Positions 36,020-45,900 of a stretch of 64,000 bases of DNA are shown here, piece by piece (positions within the stretch are counted from its first letter, which is position 1; each line of letters begins with the position of its first letter). Origin of the DNA: Prostheceraeus crozeri (lineage: Eukaryota > Platyhelminthes > Polycladida > Euryleptidae); contig CAJQUW010005352.1 in NCBI GenBank assembly GCA_907163375.1, positions 1-64,000 on the forward strand, given 5' to 3'. Below the pieces are notes generated by a model that did not search any database, was not told the DNA's origin, and saw only the letters and a program-made list of their open reading frames with translations. The position numbers and the translations under genes were made by a program.

Positions 36020-39000
36020 GTGATACCAGTTCCATCTCGTGCGAGTCCATATCAACATTGTCGCGGGAATGCGACGATCGGCAATGTGCTGACTGTGGAC
36101 ACATCTTCACGAGGAAGCGTGATCTCATCCGACACATCAAGCGAGGTGTTTGTAGACCTAAGCCGGCATCAATCTCCGAAGGTAGAGATGATTCTGTTAA
36201 CGATGTCTCCTTTTCTTGCGATTTATGCATTCAGTCTTTCGAGACACGTTTTGAACTATCTTCGCACAGACTTCAACATACACACACGAACGATACCTAC
36301 ACCAACGGTACCTCCTCTATCCGACTCACTGAAGTGTCCATAAATAATTTAGTGAGGAACTACCAGATGGACTCCTCAGAAACCATTGCTAACTTTGAGG
36401 AATGGTTTCATCAAAATTCATCATTGATAGAAGCGCTCTTCAACAATTTAGACAATTTTAGAATGAAGGCGCTCATCTATCTTAAAATAAAATATATAAA
36501 AATCGACCACCATACTGGACAAATAATAGAGAGGTTGGAGTTTCACATACCCTCCTCTCCTGCAACCGAAGTTGTAGACTGTGAGTCTTGGATAAATTTT
36601 CATATCCAAGGGTTAAAATTAAATATAGATAAATTTAACGAGCGTGATAGTGGACTCGTTTTTGATGGTATTGAGACCGCCATGATTAAAATCAGTTTAT
36701 TAGGAAATCATAGTGGTCGAGGCTCCTTTAAACTTCCGAAAAATTTAAGAAATAAAGCAGCAGTCATTTCTGTAGATTGCGAATCGCAATGTTTTAAGTA
36801 TGCCGTCCTCTCCATTCTCCACTATAATGATGTGCAGAATAGCCGATACCGCAAGAGTAAGTATCAACAGTGGGAGAATGAATTAAACTTCGATGACTGT
36901 AATAGTGACGATATGAAAATTAAAGATATAGAAAAATTTGAAAAATTGAACAACATCAAAATAGTTCTCCATGTTTGGGAAAAGGGATTGAAGGGTGTGC
37001 GCTACAACTCGCGTTCGAGTTGTTATGAACGTACAGTAAACCTGTTATTAGTAAAACAGGATGATAGTGAGGAATGGCACTACTGCGGTATTCCCAAAAT
37101 CTCTCGCTTATACCACCACTTAGAAAACTCTAGTAGAGAGTTATATTACTGCGACAGATGTATTCGCCACTTTAGGAGGAAAACTAAATTTGAAACTCAT
37201 TACGAATGGTGTAAGCGAGGTAAACTACAAATGGAGCGCATGCCCAAAGATAAGGAGTTTTCATATAGAGAGAATGGTGATGAACTAAGTCCTCTTCGTG
37301 TCATCTATGCTGACATCGAATGTTATATCGATGATAACATCCATCGACCAGCAGCGATTTCCTGCTATGAAGTATGGCATGATCACTTTAGGAGTAGGCA
37401 AAATAAAATGCGCGTCTGGCAAGGTGAGGATTGTATTTACCAATTCCTACAATTCCTCGAACAGGCTGTAAAATTTCAACAAAAGTATGATGGTGAACTC
37501 TATCGCAGATCATTGCATATGACAGCAGATGATCAAGCAAAATTTGATAGTTGCAACGCTTGCCCCAAATGTAGGAAAACATTTGACGATGATAAGATTA
37601 AGAAAGTGCGCGACCATGATCACATCACTGGTAAATTTAGAAACGCACTATGTTCAAAATGCAATTTTTCACTTAGGATGAAACGGCGTACATTACCCGT
37701 CATTTTCCATAATTTCAAGGGCTACGACAGCCATATGATAATAAAAGGAGGTTTAGGTCAAATGAAGGAGTGGAAGCTTGATGTAATAGCACAAACGAGA
37801 GAGAAGTTTATGGCCATGACAGCAAAAGTGCCTGTCGATAAAACTAAAGAAAATAAGACGGTCTATTTTGATATAAAATTTTTAGATTCCTACCAATTTA
37901 TGACTGCATCACTGGCCTCTCTCGTGCAAAATCTAAAGTCTCTTCCAATAACACAAAATCTTAAGAAACAATATCCAAATCTAACCGATGAAGTCATCAC
38001 ACGGAAAGGAGTCTTTCCATATGCATATTTTGATGCGATTAGTAAACTCGGCGAGACTTCTCTTCCGCCCATAGATAAATTTAAAAATGATTTGACCGGC
38101 GCAGAATGTAAGACTGAAGATTATGATCATGCACAAGATGCATGGATAAAATTTGACTGCCATACATTTGGTGAATATATGATTGCCTACCTTAAGTTAG
38201 ATGTATTTTTGCTGGCTGATGTATTTCAGGAGTTTCGACGAGTGGCATTAGAAGAAGATAAGTTAGATCCCGTCCACTTTGTCAGTCTGCCAGCCATGTC
38301 ATTTAAGTCTGCTTTTAAAATGACTGGTGAGACCATTCATCTCTTACAAGATCCAGAGATGTATAATTTATTTGAGCGAGGAATTCGCGGTGGTCTCACA
38401 TTTGTAAATAAACATAGGTTAAAATCTGAAACAGTAGGTAATGATCAGACTCATCTTAAGTATTATGACCAAAATAATTTATATGGTAGTTCACTATCCA
38501 AACCACTCCCTCACTCTGAGTTTAGCTGGTTAGATGATAGTGAAATTCAGCATTTCTCCAACCCTTCTAACATACTAGCAATCCCAGATGAAGGTGATTG
38601 GGGATATTATTTTGAGATAGATCTAATCTATCCAAATAATATTAAACATAAAACCGTAGATTTTCCACTCGCACCCGAATCAGGTGAAGTGAGTAAAGAT
38701 ATGTTTTCCGACTTTATGAAACAATTTCATAAAGATTTAGAATCATGCGGTCAACCCGACTATAAGCCTTGCCGCAAACTTTTACTCACGCAGTATGATA
38801 AGGAAAACTATCTAGTCCACTTTAGCATCTTAAAATTTTATTTAGAAATGGGAATGATTTTAAAAAGAGTTCACCGCATTATTAAATTTAGACAGAAAGC
38901 CTTCCTCAAACCATATATTGATAGCAACAGCCAGAAACGTGCACTAGCCCACAATAATTTTGAAAAAGATTTTTATAAATATAAGAACAACAGTCTATTT

Positions 39001-39816
39001 GGTAAGACGATGGAGGATGTTAGAAAGCGCGTAAACTACAAACTAGTTAATGATGATCAAAAGTATCACAAATTGACCTCATCACCTCTATTCATCGATA
39101 GAGACATTATCGATGAGGACCTTATAGGTGTTAAAATGATAAAATCTGAAGTTGAGTTGTGCAAACCCATCTATATTGGTCAAGCTGTACTAGATTACTC
39201 CAAGCTTGAAATGTATCAACTCTTCTATAAAATACTAAAACCGTGTCCTCTCGTAAAAGAGGTTCGTTTGTTGGGTGGTGACACAGATAGTTTCTTCTTA
39301 GGTATTACCACTCAAAGAGATTTAAATTTTAATGAAGTAGGAAAATCTTTAGAAAGATATTTTGATACATCAAATTATCCTACTGATCATCCACTATACT
39401 CCATCAAAAATAAGGCCAAACTTGGTTGTTTTAAGGATGAGACAGCAGGGAAGGAGATAGCTGAAATGATTCTCCTCCGCCCTAAAATGTATTCTATGAA
39501 ATTGAAGGATAGTGATGATACCATTAAGCGCGCTAAAGGCATATCAAGATCATTGGTCTCTAACATGAAACATAAAAATTTCAAGGGAGCCTATAGAAAT
39601 AAAAATATAACGTTTGTCAATATGACAATCTTAAAATCTAAGTCGCATGAGATCAAAACTCATACTTTTAGGAAACGGGCGCTTTCAGCATGGGAGGATA
39701 AGAGGTGCTGGTTAGAACACAACATATCTCTTCCACATGGACATCCTGATACAGGCATACCACCACCCAAAAGAATTAAACCCACACTACCACATTCAGG
39801 AGACGTCTTAGCATAA
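35986..39816 (+). CDS. protein-primed family B DNA polymerase (pPolB)
   Basis: About 1270 residues. It copies the element DNA, probably from a protein primer at the tips. N-terminal zinc-finger-like motifs are visible at about residues 34-56 (CADCGHIF...HIKRGVC) and 78-98 (CDLC...HRLQH), with a third at about 389-410 (YYCDRC...HYEWC). A Cys-containing module near 266 (CESQCFKYAV) is similar to the N-terminal region of other animal Polinton polymerases. Exonuclease motifs: DIEC near 442, HNFKGYDSH near 575, YLKLDVFLLAD near 735. Polymerase motifs: DQNNLYG near 828, KNNSLFGKT near 1000, GGDTDSFF near 1098. The ATG at 35986 lies in a likely intron; the coding exon probably begins at 36020. The frame looks complete. 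Confidence 0.95.
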   Translation: MNRDERMISLSGDTSSISCESISTLSRECDDRQCADCGHIFTRKRDLIRHIKRGVCRPKPASISEGRDDSVNDVSFSCDLCIQSFETRFELSSHRLQHTHTNDTYTNGTSSIRLTEVSINNLVRNYQMDSSETIANFEEWFHQNSSLIEALFNNLDNFRMKALIYLKIKYIKIDHHTGQIIERLEFHIPSSPATEVVDCESWINFHIQGLKLNIDKFNERDSGLVFDGIETAMIKISLLGNHSGRGSFKLPKNLRNKAAVISVDCESQCFKYAVLSILHYNDVQNSRYRKSKYQQWENELNFDDCNSDDMKIKDIEKFEKLNNIKIVLHVWEKGLKGVRYNSRSSCYERTVNLLLVKQDDSEEWHYCGIPKISRLYHHLENSSRELYYCDRCIRHFRRKTKFETHYEWCKRGKLQMERMPKDKEFSYRENGDELSPLRVIYADIECYIDDNIHRPAAISCYEVWHDHFRSRQNKMRVWQGEDCIYQFLQFLEQAVKFQQKYDGELYRRSLHMTADDQAKFDSCNACPKCRKTFDDDKIKKVRDHDHITGKFRNALCSKCNFSLRMKRRTLPVIFHNFKGYDSHMIIKGGLGQMKEWKLDVIAQTREKFMAMTAKVPVDKTKENKTVYFDIKFLDSYQFMTASLASLVQNLKSLPITQNLKKQYPNLTDEVITRKGVFPYAYFDAISKLGETSLPPIDKFKNDLTGAECKTEDYDHAQDAWIKFDCHTFGEYMIAYLKLDVFLLADVFQEFRRVALEEDKLDPVHFVSLPAMSFKSAFKMTGETIHLLQDPEMYNLFERGIRGGLTFVNKHRLKSETVGNDQTHLKYYDQNNLYGSSLSKPLPHSEFSWLDDSEIQHFSNPSNILAIPDEGDWGYYFEIDLIYPNNIKHKTVDFPLAPESGEVSKDMFSDFMKQFHKDLESCGQPDYKPCRKLLLTQYDKENYLVHFSILKFYLEMGMILKRVHRIIKFRQKAFLKPYIDSNSQKRALAHNNFEKDFYKYKNNSLFGKTMEDVRKRVNYKLVNDDQKYHKLTSSPLFIDRDIIDEDLIGVKMIKSEVELCKPIYIGQAVLDYSKLEMYQLFYKILKPCPLVKEVRLLGGDTDSFFLGITTQRDLNFNEVGKSLERYFDTSNYPTDHPLYSIKNKAKLGCFKDETAGKEIAEMILLRPKMYSMKLKDSDDTIKRAKGISRSLVSNMKHKNFKGAYRNKNITFVNMTILKSKSHEIKTHTFRKRALSAWEDKRCWLEHNISLPHGHPDTGIPPPKRIKPTLPHSGDVLA

Positions 39817-40110
39817 TCATCCTTAACTTAGTATTTTGATGTTGATTTCTGTAGATAAACATTGTTGTTTTATGTATCGCATGAGATTGTTTTTCCTTGT
39901 GAATATCTGTACATTCCCCATGTGATGACGTTTCCACTGAAAGACATTTTTCCTATCCCTGTATATTTCCACCCTTCACGAAGTAAAAAGACTTTTTGTA
40001 TATAGCAATGTTTATTGAAGTGTGCTCATGTATATATTTTCAGTGGATGTTGTATAAAGTCTATTGCTTCACATTCATGCACATATTTCAATAAATGTTG
40101 TATAAAGACT
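39817..40110. terminator. overlapping convergent 3' ends
   Basis: The plus-strand polymerase and the minus-strand gene at 40111 end tail to tail. A plus-strand AATAAA is at 40090-40095 and a minus-strand AATAAA at 40011-40016, so the two transcripts should overlap by roughly 100 bp. No gene. Confidence 0.6.
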
Positions 40111-41661
40111 TCACTTTGTTTTCCGAAACACTAAAGTTACGAGGGATTTAGTATCTTTCACATGGATGCACTCTTGCAAACCATTGGTAATTTTGATAGT
40201 AATAGAGGGTATAGTTTGTTTGACGACGGGATGATAGAAAATAGATTCAAACATCTTCTCGACTATTCCATATGAAGCGTCTTTATCATGAATGAAATCA
40301 CGTAAAATGTATTCTTTTTTCTCACCAACAGAAATAGGTAGAATCAAATCACTTTGAATGTAAAGGTGCTGTTCATGTTTATCAAGTGTCATTGGTGTTT
40401 CTATACCAATCGTATGCGCAGCAGCAAACACTGTTTGTAGCATTGTAAAACCAAAGAGTTTTTTCAAATTTTTACTCAATTGACATTGAATGTCATCACC
40501 CAGTCTCAGAACAACGCGTTGATTTTCAATTGAAAACGAAATGTGGTGTGTCTTTACATCATATTTACTTTTCATCACATGCTTCAACTTCTGTTGTATA
40601 TAAGGATTTACTACATGAATGAAGCTTTCAACTGTATGATATAGACGCGGCATTATATTGATAGCAACTTTAGATTCTTCATAAGACTGGTAAATTTTCT
40701 TGATGTGATCGCCATAGATGTCCACCCACCATTCATCATTAACTGAATCAGCTTTAGTGTGATATTCATGAGAAGCATACACCACACCGCTTCCAATAAT
40801 AGGTGTATAATGTCTTACAAAATGACGCAAGGTTGGAGAGAAATAAACCGTAAGTTTGTCATTATATTTCTGAATAACCAACTTATTTTTGTTCGCCATA
40901 ATTTTCTCTCCATACTTCTTACCCACAGTCTCATTCCATCGTTTTACTAAGTCAATAAGTGATAAAGGTTGAACACCACGCTTTTTCAAAATGATGCGTT
41001 CTTCGCATTCTACAACATCTTCATCAAATATTTTAAATCTATAATGAAATTTGTTGATTCGATTTGAATAAACTTTTTTAACATTTGCAGTAGCAATTGA
41101 TGTTAGATGTAGTCCATGACCAAAACCAAGATGTGGATAGAATTCATTATCCAACCTCAGCGTAAGACCTTTAGTAAAAGAATGAAAGCGGAGGAACTGT
41201 CTCCCACTCCAATGATAGATAGTAAACTCATAAGCTTTCTGATTTTTATTCTTCATGATGGAAGTATTACCACTGTTGAATGCCTTAATAATTTTCTCAT
41301 TCCCAAATGGTTCATAAGAATCTGATTTTATCTGAATCCATTCATAGTTCCACTTTCCATCTGATGTTAAATTGTATGGGAACTGAAATGCATTATTCAT
41401 CGTTATTCCATCATGGGTGCGAGGAGTCAATATCATTTCTTCCAAATCATTCACATTCTGAATATTGCTATCATAGCAAATACTAGAAACACCAACCTCC
41501 CATTCACCTTCTGAATGCAGTGGCCGATTTAATTCTACTCGATAGTCTGATGGTTTATTTTTGGGAAATTTATTCATAGAAGCATTACTGGGCAAGTAGA
41601 TTAGAAACGAGTCCTTATTTTCACTTTCCATATTATTCACATTGGAAAAATATATTAGCAT
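40111..41661 (-). CDS. Polinton virion-associated protein with LPSNAS start
   Basis: 516 residues. It begins near a recognisable Polinton signature: FLIYLPSNASMNKFP, then EGEWEVGVSSICY. It ends in a beta-rich domain closing VTLVFRK. Proteins of this type are common in animal Polintons next to capsid genes and are presumed structural, but their exact role is unknown to me. A paralogue pair lies directly upstream on the same strand (41671-43089). The gap to the next gene is 9 bp. Confidence 0.7.
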   Translation of the reverse strand: MLIYFSNVNNMESENKDSFLIYLPSNASMNKFPKNKPSDYRVELNRPLHSEGEWEVGVSSICYDSNIQNVNDLEEMILTPRTHDGITMNNAFQFPYNLTSDGKWNYEWIQIKSDSYEPFGNEKIIKAFNSGNTSIMKNKNQKAYEFTIYHWSGRQFLRFHSFTKGLTLRLDNEFYPHLGFGHGLHLTSIATANVKKVYSNRINKFHYRFKIFDEDVVECEERIILKKRGVQPLSLIDLVKRWNETVGKKYGEKIMANKNKLVIQKYNDKLTVYFSPTLRHFVRHYTPIIGSGVVYASHEYHTKADSVNDEWWVDIYGDHIKKIYQSYEESKVAINIMPRLYHTVESFIHVVNPYIQQKLKHVMKSKYDVKTHHISFSIENQRVVLRLGDDIQCQLSKNLKKLFGFTMLQTVFAAAHTIGIETPMTLDKHEQHLYIQSDLILPISVGEKKEYILRDFIHDKDASYGIVEKMFESIFYHPVVKQTIPSITIKITNGLQECIHVKDTKSLVTLVFRKTK

Positions 41662-41670
41662 ACGTTTGCA

Positions 41671-42075
41671 TTAACTCTTCATTCGGAAATGGAGTGTGAT
41701 ACTTGTTACAGCATCTTTATGAAAAGGAATCAACGCACCAGCATCGTCATAAATGGCAATATCAATTTGTGGGATGTAGTTTGATTTCAGCTTTGTATAA
41801 TGCACTTTCTTGAAAGTATGCTCAGATAAAATACTGCAGCTTTTTGGCTGGTATGGTATCATTGCTAGCAATGGAGCTTCAACATCTCCCACACGTACAT
41901 CTTTACCAATATTGGAATATATCTGAAAATAGTTAATACGACGCGATAGTGACATGTCTGCGCTAGCTTTGGTTACAGTACCACTTTTAAAGATATTTTG
42001 ATCAAAACCCAAAATGTCCATTAGAGTTTTATCCATAATTAGTTCAATACCTTTTCCACTTATAGTGAGAGACAA
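41671..42075 (-). CDS. Polinton protein resembling the C-terminal domain of LPSN proteins
   Basis: 134 residues: LMDILGFDQ, then YFQIYSNIGKDVRVGDVEAP with LLAMIPY, then DIAIYDDAGALIPFHKDA and ITLHFRMKS. This pattern closes many Polinton LPSN-type proteins. Here it stands as its own frame after the gene at 42109-43089. Presumed virion-associated. Confidence 0.65.
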   Translation of the reverse strand: MSLTISGKGIELIMDKTLMDILGFDQNIFKSGTVTKASADMSLSRRINYFQIYSNIGKDVRVGDVEAPLLAMIPYQPKSCSILSEHTFKKVHYTKLKSNYIPQIDIAIYDDAGALIPFHKDAVTSITLHFRMKS

Positions 42076-42108
42076 AGTACCTTCTTTTTCAGAAAATGAA
42101 ATATGTTG

Positions 42109-43089
42109 CTAATTAACCACTTCATTTAAATAATCTACAACCAATTTAACCGAAGTAATAATGCGAGGCATCAACACTCTTGTTTTATGTAAGATACCAC
42201 CTAAAGACTCTACACACTTTCTGTATAAAGATACGGACCATTCTGTATCAAATTGATTTGACCTTTCACATGGTAAATGTTGCATATCAGATTTTCCATG
42301 AACAGCTGCAGAACGATGTCGCAAGAACTGATGAAAATCTTTTGAACAAACTAATACCAGATCATCATCATTTGATTTGCTTATTGCAATATGATTACAT
42401 GATTTAATATAAGTCAATGTTGCCACTTGTTTACCATCAACTCGAAGGAGATAATTAAATTTCTTCAATAATGTTTCAGGAGTCATGTTTGTCTTCCTTG
42501 GCTTAATCACAATCTTCTTCACCAACGTCTTCTCATTTCTTGGAATAAGATCTACATAATAAGCTTCCTCTCGATATATTAACTGTTTATGACCACTTAT
42601 GTGGTCATTAACGTTAAAATTATCATAGCTTGTTAAGGCGCTAGCGAGGTAGCCTAAATCATTTCTTAAACTTGGACTTAAACCAACAATCCAATCTTTC
42701 TCAACTACATGATGTACATAATTATAATCATCATTGTGCGGAGTAAATTGGACAATATGTTTACACGCTTTATTCAAGAAGTCATATATAAACTTTTTAC
42801 ATGATAAGAGATCTTTCTTTGGCCACTGTGGAATGTATACTCGGCACCCCTTTTCACATTGATAAGCAGCTGTACGTCTCATATTAATAGTCATCACCTC
42901 ATGATCAAAAGTATAGACACAGTTGCTATAAACAAGTTGAGTGACACCCACTTCCCAATTTCCATTTAGCTGTTGTACATGATCAATGGGAGTAGAAAAG
43001 AGTGCGGCTCGATTACTAGCAAATCTCTTTGTAGCCGCATTGCTAAGCAAAATATGATAAAACGACATTTTTATATTGCTAATCTGCAA
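42109..43089 (-). CDS. Polinton protein resembling the N-terminal domain of LPSN proteins
   Basis: 326 residues starting near MSFYHILLSNAATKRFASN and NGNWEVGVTQLVYSN, the same signature as the gene at 40111-41661. The two are paralogues of low identity. Presumed structural. It is divergent from the plus-strand gene at 43092 with essentially no space between the starts, so their promoters must overlap the coding regions. Confidence 0.65.
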   Translation of the reverse strand: MQISNIKMSFYHILLSNAATKRFASNRAALFSTPIDHVQQLNGNWEVGVTQLVYSNCVYTFDHEVMTINMRRTAAYQCEKGCRVYIPQWPKKDLLSCKKFIYDFLNKACKHIVQFTPHNDDYNYVHHVVEKDWIVGLSPSLRNDLGYLASALTSYDNFNVNDHISGHKQLIYREEAYYVDLIPRNEKTLVKKIVIKPRKTNMTPETLLKKFNYLLRVDGKQVATLTYIKSCNHIAISKSNDDDLVLVCSKDFHQFLRHRSAAVHGKSDMQHLPCERSNQFDTEWSVSLYRKCVESLGGILHKTRVLMPRIITSVKLVVDYLNEVVN

Positions 43090-43091
43090 CT

Positions 43092-43460
43092 TTGCATAAC
43101 ATCATGAAGACTTGGATTTTGGACTCTCTACAATATATCAGAGTTGATCGTGATGGAAACGTACATTTCAAAAATTCTCATGGTCATACATCAAGAGGAA
43201 TTACATTAACATGGCGACAATTTGTCAACCTCAATGATATCATGAGGGATTTGGAATATTTTGAAACATTAAGATTCATCTCCTTGGGTGATCAAGTTTG
43301 GCTTCAACATTACAGAAATGAAATTCAAATCTACCATTCTCATTCCGCAAACTGTTTCTCATTTCGCAAATACAATTGGGGGAAGTATAGAAGATACATA
43401 CATCGCTCCATCATGACATTTATTCGTCGTGAGTTCATCGCCCTACTATGCAAATCTTAA
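43092..43460 (+). CDS. PC4-like candidate 1 (tandem paralogue)
   Basis: About 118 residues from the ATG at 43104. Two similar halves are visible: DRDGNVHFKN with SRGITLTWRQFVNLNDIM, and GDQVWLQHYRNEIQIYH with KYNWGKYRRYIHRSI. A short beta stretch followed by a Trp-containing helix recalls the PC4/SUB1 coactivator pattern (KGISL..eQW..L). The likeness is weak and rests on pattern only. The neighbour at 43483 is clearly its paralogue. Position next to a TBP-like gene suggests a transcription role, as an inference. Confidence 0.45.
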   Translation: MHNIMKTWILDSLQYIRVDRDGNVHFKNSHGHTSRGITLTWRQFVNLNDIMRDLEYFETLRFISLGDQVWLQHYRNEIQIYHSHSANCFSFRKYNWGKYRRYIHRSIMTFIRREFIALLCKS

Positions 43461-43482
43461 TCAGACATGACTACCACACATC

Positions 43483-44229
43483 ATGAGTTGGAAATTAGAT
43501 TCCCTACAACGTATTGAAACGGATCATGATCGAAACGTCTATTTCAAAGATTCAACTGGAAAAGTGAGAAGAGAGTTTGTTTTATCTTATCGTCATTTTC
43601 AATCTCTACATCAAATCATGAAGGACTTGAAATACTTCTATATGAAAAGACATTCACGTATTGGAAATCGCATCTGGCTTCGCGTCAACAATCGGCGAAT
43701 TCAACTCTATCATTCCCAACTTCATACTAACTTCACATTTCATCAAGGTAGTTGGGAGAAGTATAAAAGGAAGGTGCATCGCTCAATTTACTCATTCTTT
43801 CATCATGAAGCGCCATCGCTACACCATCGTCAACATTCTCTGTCGCTTCAGACTCTACACCAAAATCGATCTCACAACATTACACCAACACATTCCAAAC
43901 AGCAAGTATTACCCGGGCCGACCTCAAATGTTAGTGGTGAAGATGAACAATTCACGGAATCTTCAACTCTTCCCAAATGGAACTGTACAGATTCTCGGCG
44001 CCCTTTCTCATTCATCGGCGCAGTCAATGCGCTTAGAGCTACAAAGACTACTACGTCGGATATGGAAGAGGGAGAGGTGTGTGATGTCGAATCTGACTGT
44101 GGACAATATGGTGATCTCTACTCAATTGAGAGAGAGAGAGAGAGAGAATACTATATTCACGGCAAATTCATGCATGTGACTAAATACATTAACATCATAA
44201 CATCATTCATAAATAACATAGAAAATTAA
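43483..44229 (+). CDS. PC4-like candidate 2 (tandem paralogue)
   Basis: The first ~120 residues match the previous gene: DSLQRIETDHDRNVYFKD, then RREFVLSYRHFQSLHQIM and WEKYKRKVHRSIYSF. Beyond about 43830 the frame runs over the TBP-like gene, which uses another frame from 43805, and reads as low-complexity His/Ser/Thr sequence. The true end is therefore uncertain. Function as for the paralogue: possibly a single-stranded DNA-binding or coactivator-like protein. Confidence 0.45.
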   Translation: MSWKLDSLQRIETDHDRNVYFKDSTGKVRREFVLSYRHFQSLHQIMKDLKYFYMKRHSRIGNRIWLRVNNRRIQLYHSQLHTNFTFHQGSWEKYKRKVHRSIYSFFHHEAPSLHHRQHSLSLQTLHQNRSHNITPTHSKQQVLPGPTSNVSGEDEQFTESSTLPKWNCTDSRRPFSFIGAVNALRATKTTTSDMEEGEVCDVESDCGQYGDLYSIEREREREYYIHGKFMHVTKYINIITSFINNIEN

Positions 44230-45900
44230 AGGAAAATAAAACAAAATGAACGAGTTCGTAGTCCTTCTTTGTGCCACTCCACTTGTCTGCCTTATGTACT
44301 TTCGAATGGCTTCCAAAGCACTTGCCGATTTGTGATGACGAACTCTAGCATCCGATGGAATTCTGTTCCAGAAGCTGGCACCAAAATAGCGGATAGAATT
44401 TTTCCCATACTTGACAGTTCTATATTTGGGCTGTTCGAAGACGCTTCTGTGAGACTTATCTGGAGCAGGACAGAAAATGTGCATGAGAGGAATAGGAGCA
44501 ATACCTGGCTCTTCCATACTAGTGGTAATTAGCTTATGTTCCTTATGTTCCTCATTCTTATAAACAGTCCAGGAGTTTTGAATTGATTTCATGAGTCGGT
44601 GTAGAGTCAAATACCAGCACTCAAGCAGACTGCATGCATTCAAAGATACTTGCAATGACTCTATAGGAGATGTGTCATAAAGATGGAGATCCATCATGCT
44701 GTGTCGAAGGCACCTCGCATACATCATGTCAAGCTTACGCTGTGCAGATGGTGATGCAAATAACAGAAGCGGTGAAACATAGTCGAAATGAGGCTTTACG
44801 AAAGTTTGAATTAAACGCCACCTAACTTTCTTGTTAATAAATTTCTTTACACGATTTATGCCGTTTAGCTTCCATGCAACTTTGCGAGTAATAGTTTTGA
44901 CATGATCCTCAAAAGTAAAGGACTTGTCGATCGTGACACCAAGCAATCGGAGCTCACTCGACTGTTCAAGAGTCTCGCCCTTAACTTTGAAACGTAGATC
45001 TTCCGAGTGATCACCCCATGCGACACATTGACATTTCTCGTTGTTCATTTTCATGCAGTTTTTGTCTAGCCATCGCCAAGTTACATCTAATGTCTGAGTT
45101 GCTAGTTTCTGAACACGAGAAAGACTATCATCTGCTATCCACATCGTGATGTCATCTGCATATATAGAGATATTTACACCCAATGATTGAATCAAAATGA
45201 TGAGATCATTTAGATAAATGTTCCATAATAACGGTCCTAGCTGAGAACCCTGGGGAATTCCTTTTGTCATGCTGTAACATTTGTCAAACTTTTGTCCATT
45301 CATTCTCACATAGTTCTCTCTGCCACTCAGATATGATGTCATGATACTTAATGCAGTGCTTTGTAATCCGTAGGCTTTAAGCTTTTGTAGAAGCAATTCG
45401 TGAGATATACTGTCAAAAGCTGCACTCAGATCTAGCGCAATAACAGCAACTGTTTTCTTTTTGTCGATGCTAAGCTTCCACGACTCAGTCATAAACACAA
45501 GGGCACTCTCAGTACTGTGATTACGTTTGTAGGCAAATTGGTATGGTGATAATTTTGGAATAATGAAGCGAGACAGTTGCAATGTCAAAATAGATTCAAA
45601 TACTTTTGAAAACTGATTCAGAACGGTCACGGGTCGATATCGATTAACATCACATCGATTGCCACCTTTACAAACAGGCGACCAAAGACCCCGTTTCATA
45701 GTCGATGGAAATTGTCCTGAAGAAATGCAAACATTGAAAAGATATGATAGCACCATGGAAATAACAGGAGCGGAGATTTTAACAACACTAGCTGGAATTC
45801 CATCTATGCCGGTTGACTTGCCGCTTTTGACTTTTGTCTTGATCACATCTTCAATAGTGGATTGGGATATCCTCATGAGTGAAAGTGTATCATTTTTGAA
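44130..45900 (-). mobile_element. 5'-truncated LINE (CR1/L2/Jockey-type)
   Basis: Inserted in the TBP-like gene in antisense. It covers the reverse-transcriptase frame 44203-45876, a short 3' part and an AG/TC microsatellite at its 3' edge (44131-44147). The 5' endonuclease region is missing, as in most truncated LINE copies. No clear target duplication was identified. Confidence 0.75.
44203..45876 (-). CDS. LINE reverse transcriptase (truncated ORF2)
   Basis: 557 codons, uninterrupted. RT motifs in order: SGKSTGIDGIPASVVK, RYRPVTVLNQFSKVFE, YQFAYKRNHSTESAL, ALDLSAAFDSISHELL, GIPQGSQLGPLLWNIYLNDL, IYADDITMWI. The C-terminal SIRYFGASFWNRIP block is typical of CR1/L2/Jockey-type LINEs. The frame also reads upstream of the ATG to the element edge, so this ATG is not the natural start. 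An open frame over 1.6 kb suggests a recent insertion. Clade assignment is approximate. Confidence 0.85.
   Translation of the reverse strand: MRISQSTIEDVIKTKVKSGKSTGIDGIPASVVKISAPVISMVLSYLFNVCISSGQFPSTMKRGLWSPVCKGGNRCDVNRYRPVTVLNQFSKVFESILTLQLSRFIIPKLSPYQFAYKRNHSTESALVFMTESWKLSIDKKKTVAVIALDLSAAFDSISHELLLQKLKAYGLQSTALSIMTSYLSGRENYVRMNGQKFDKCYSMTKGIPQGSQLGPLLWNIYLNDLIILIQSLGVNISIYADDITMWIADDSLSRVQKLATQTLDVTWRWLDKNCMKMNNEKCQCVAWGDHSEDLRFKVKGETLEQSSELRLLGVTIDKSFTFEDHVKTITRKVAWKLNGINRVKKFINKKVRWRLIQTFVKPHFDYVSPLLLFASPSAQRKLDMMYARCLRHSMMDLHLYDTSPIESLQVSLNACSLLECWYLTLHRLMKSIQNSWTVYKNEEHKEHKLITTSMEEPGIAPIPLMHIFCPAPDKSHRSVFEQPKYRTVKYGKNSIRYFGASFWNRIPSDARVRHHKSASALEAIRKYIRQTSGVAQRRTTNSFILFYFPLIFYVIYE

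Noticed and set aside
44131-44147. AG microsatellite taken as a separate simple-repeat locus
   Set aside because: It sits exactly at the 3' edge of the LINE and is better explained as the LINE tail or its insertion site.
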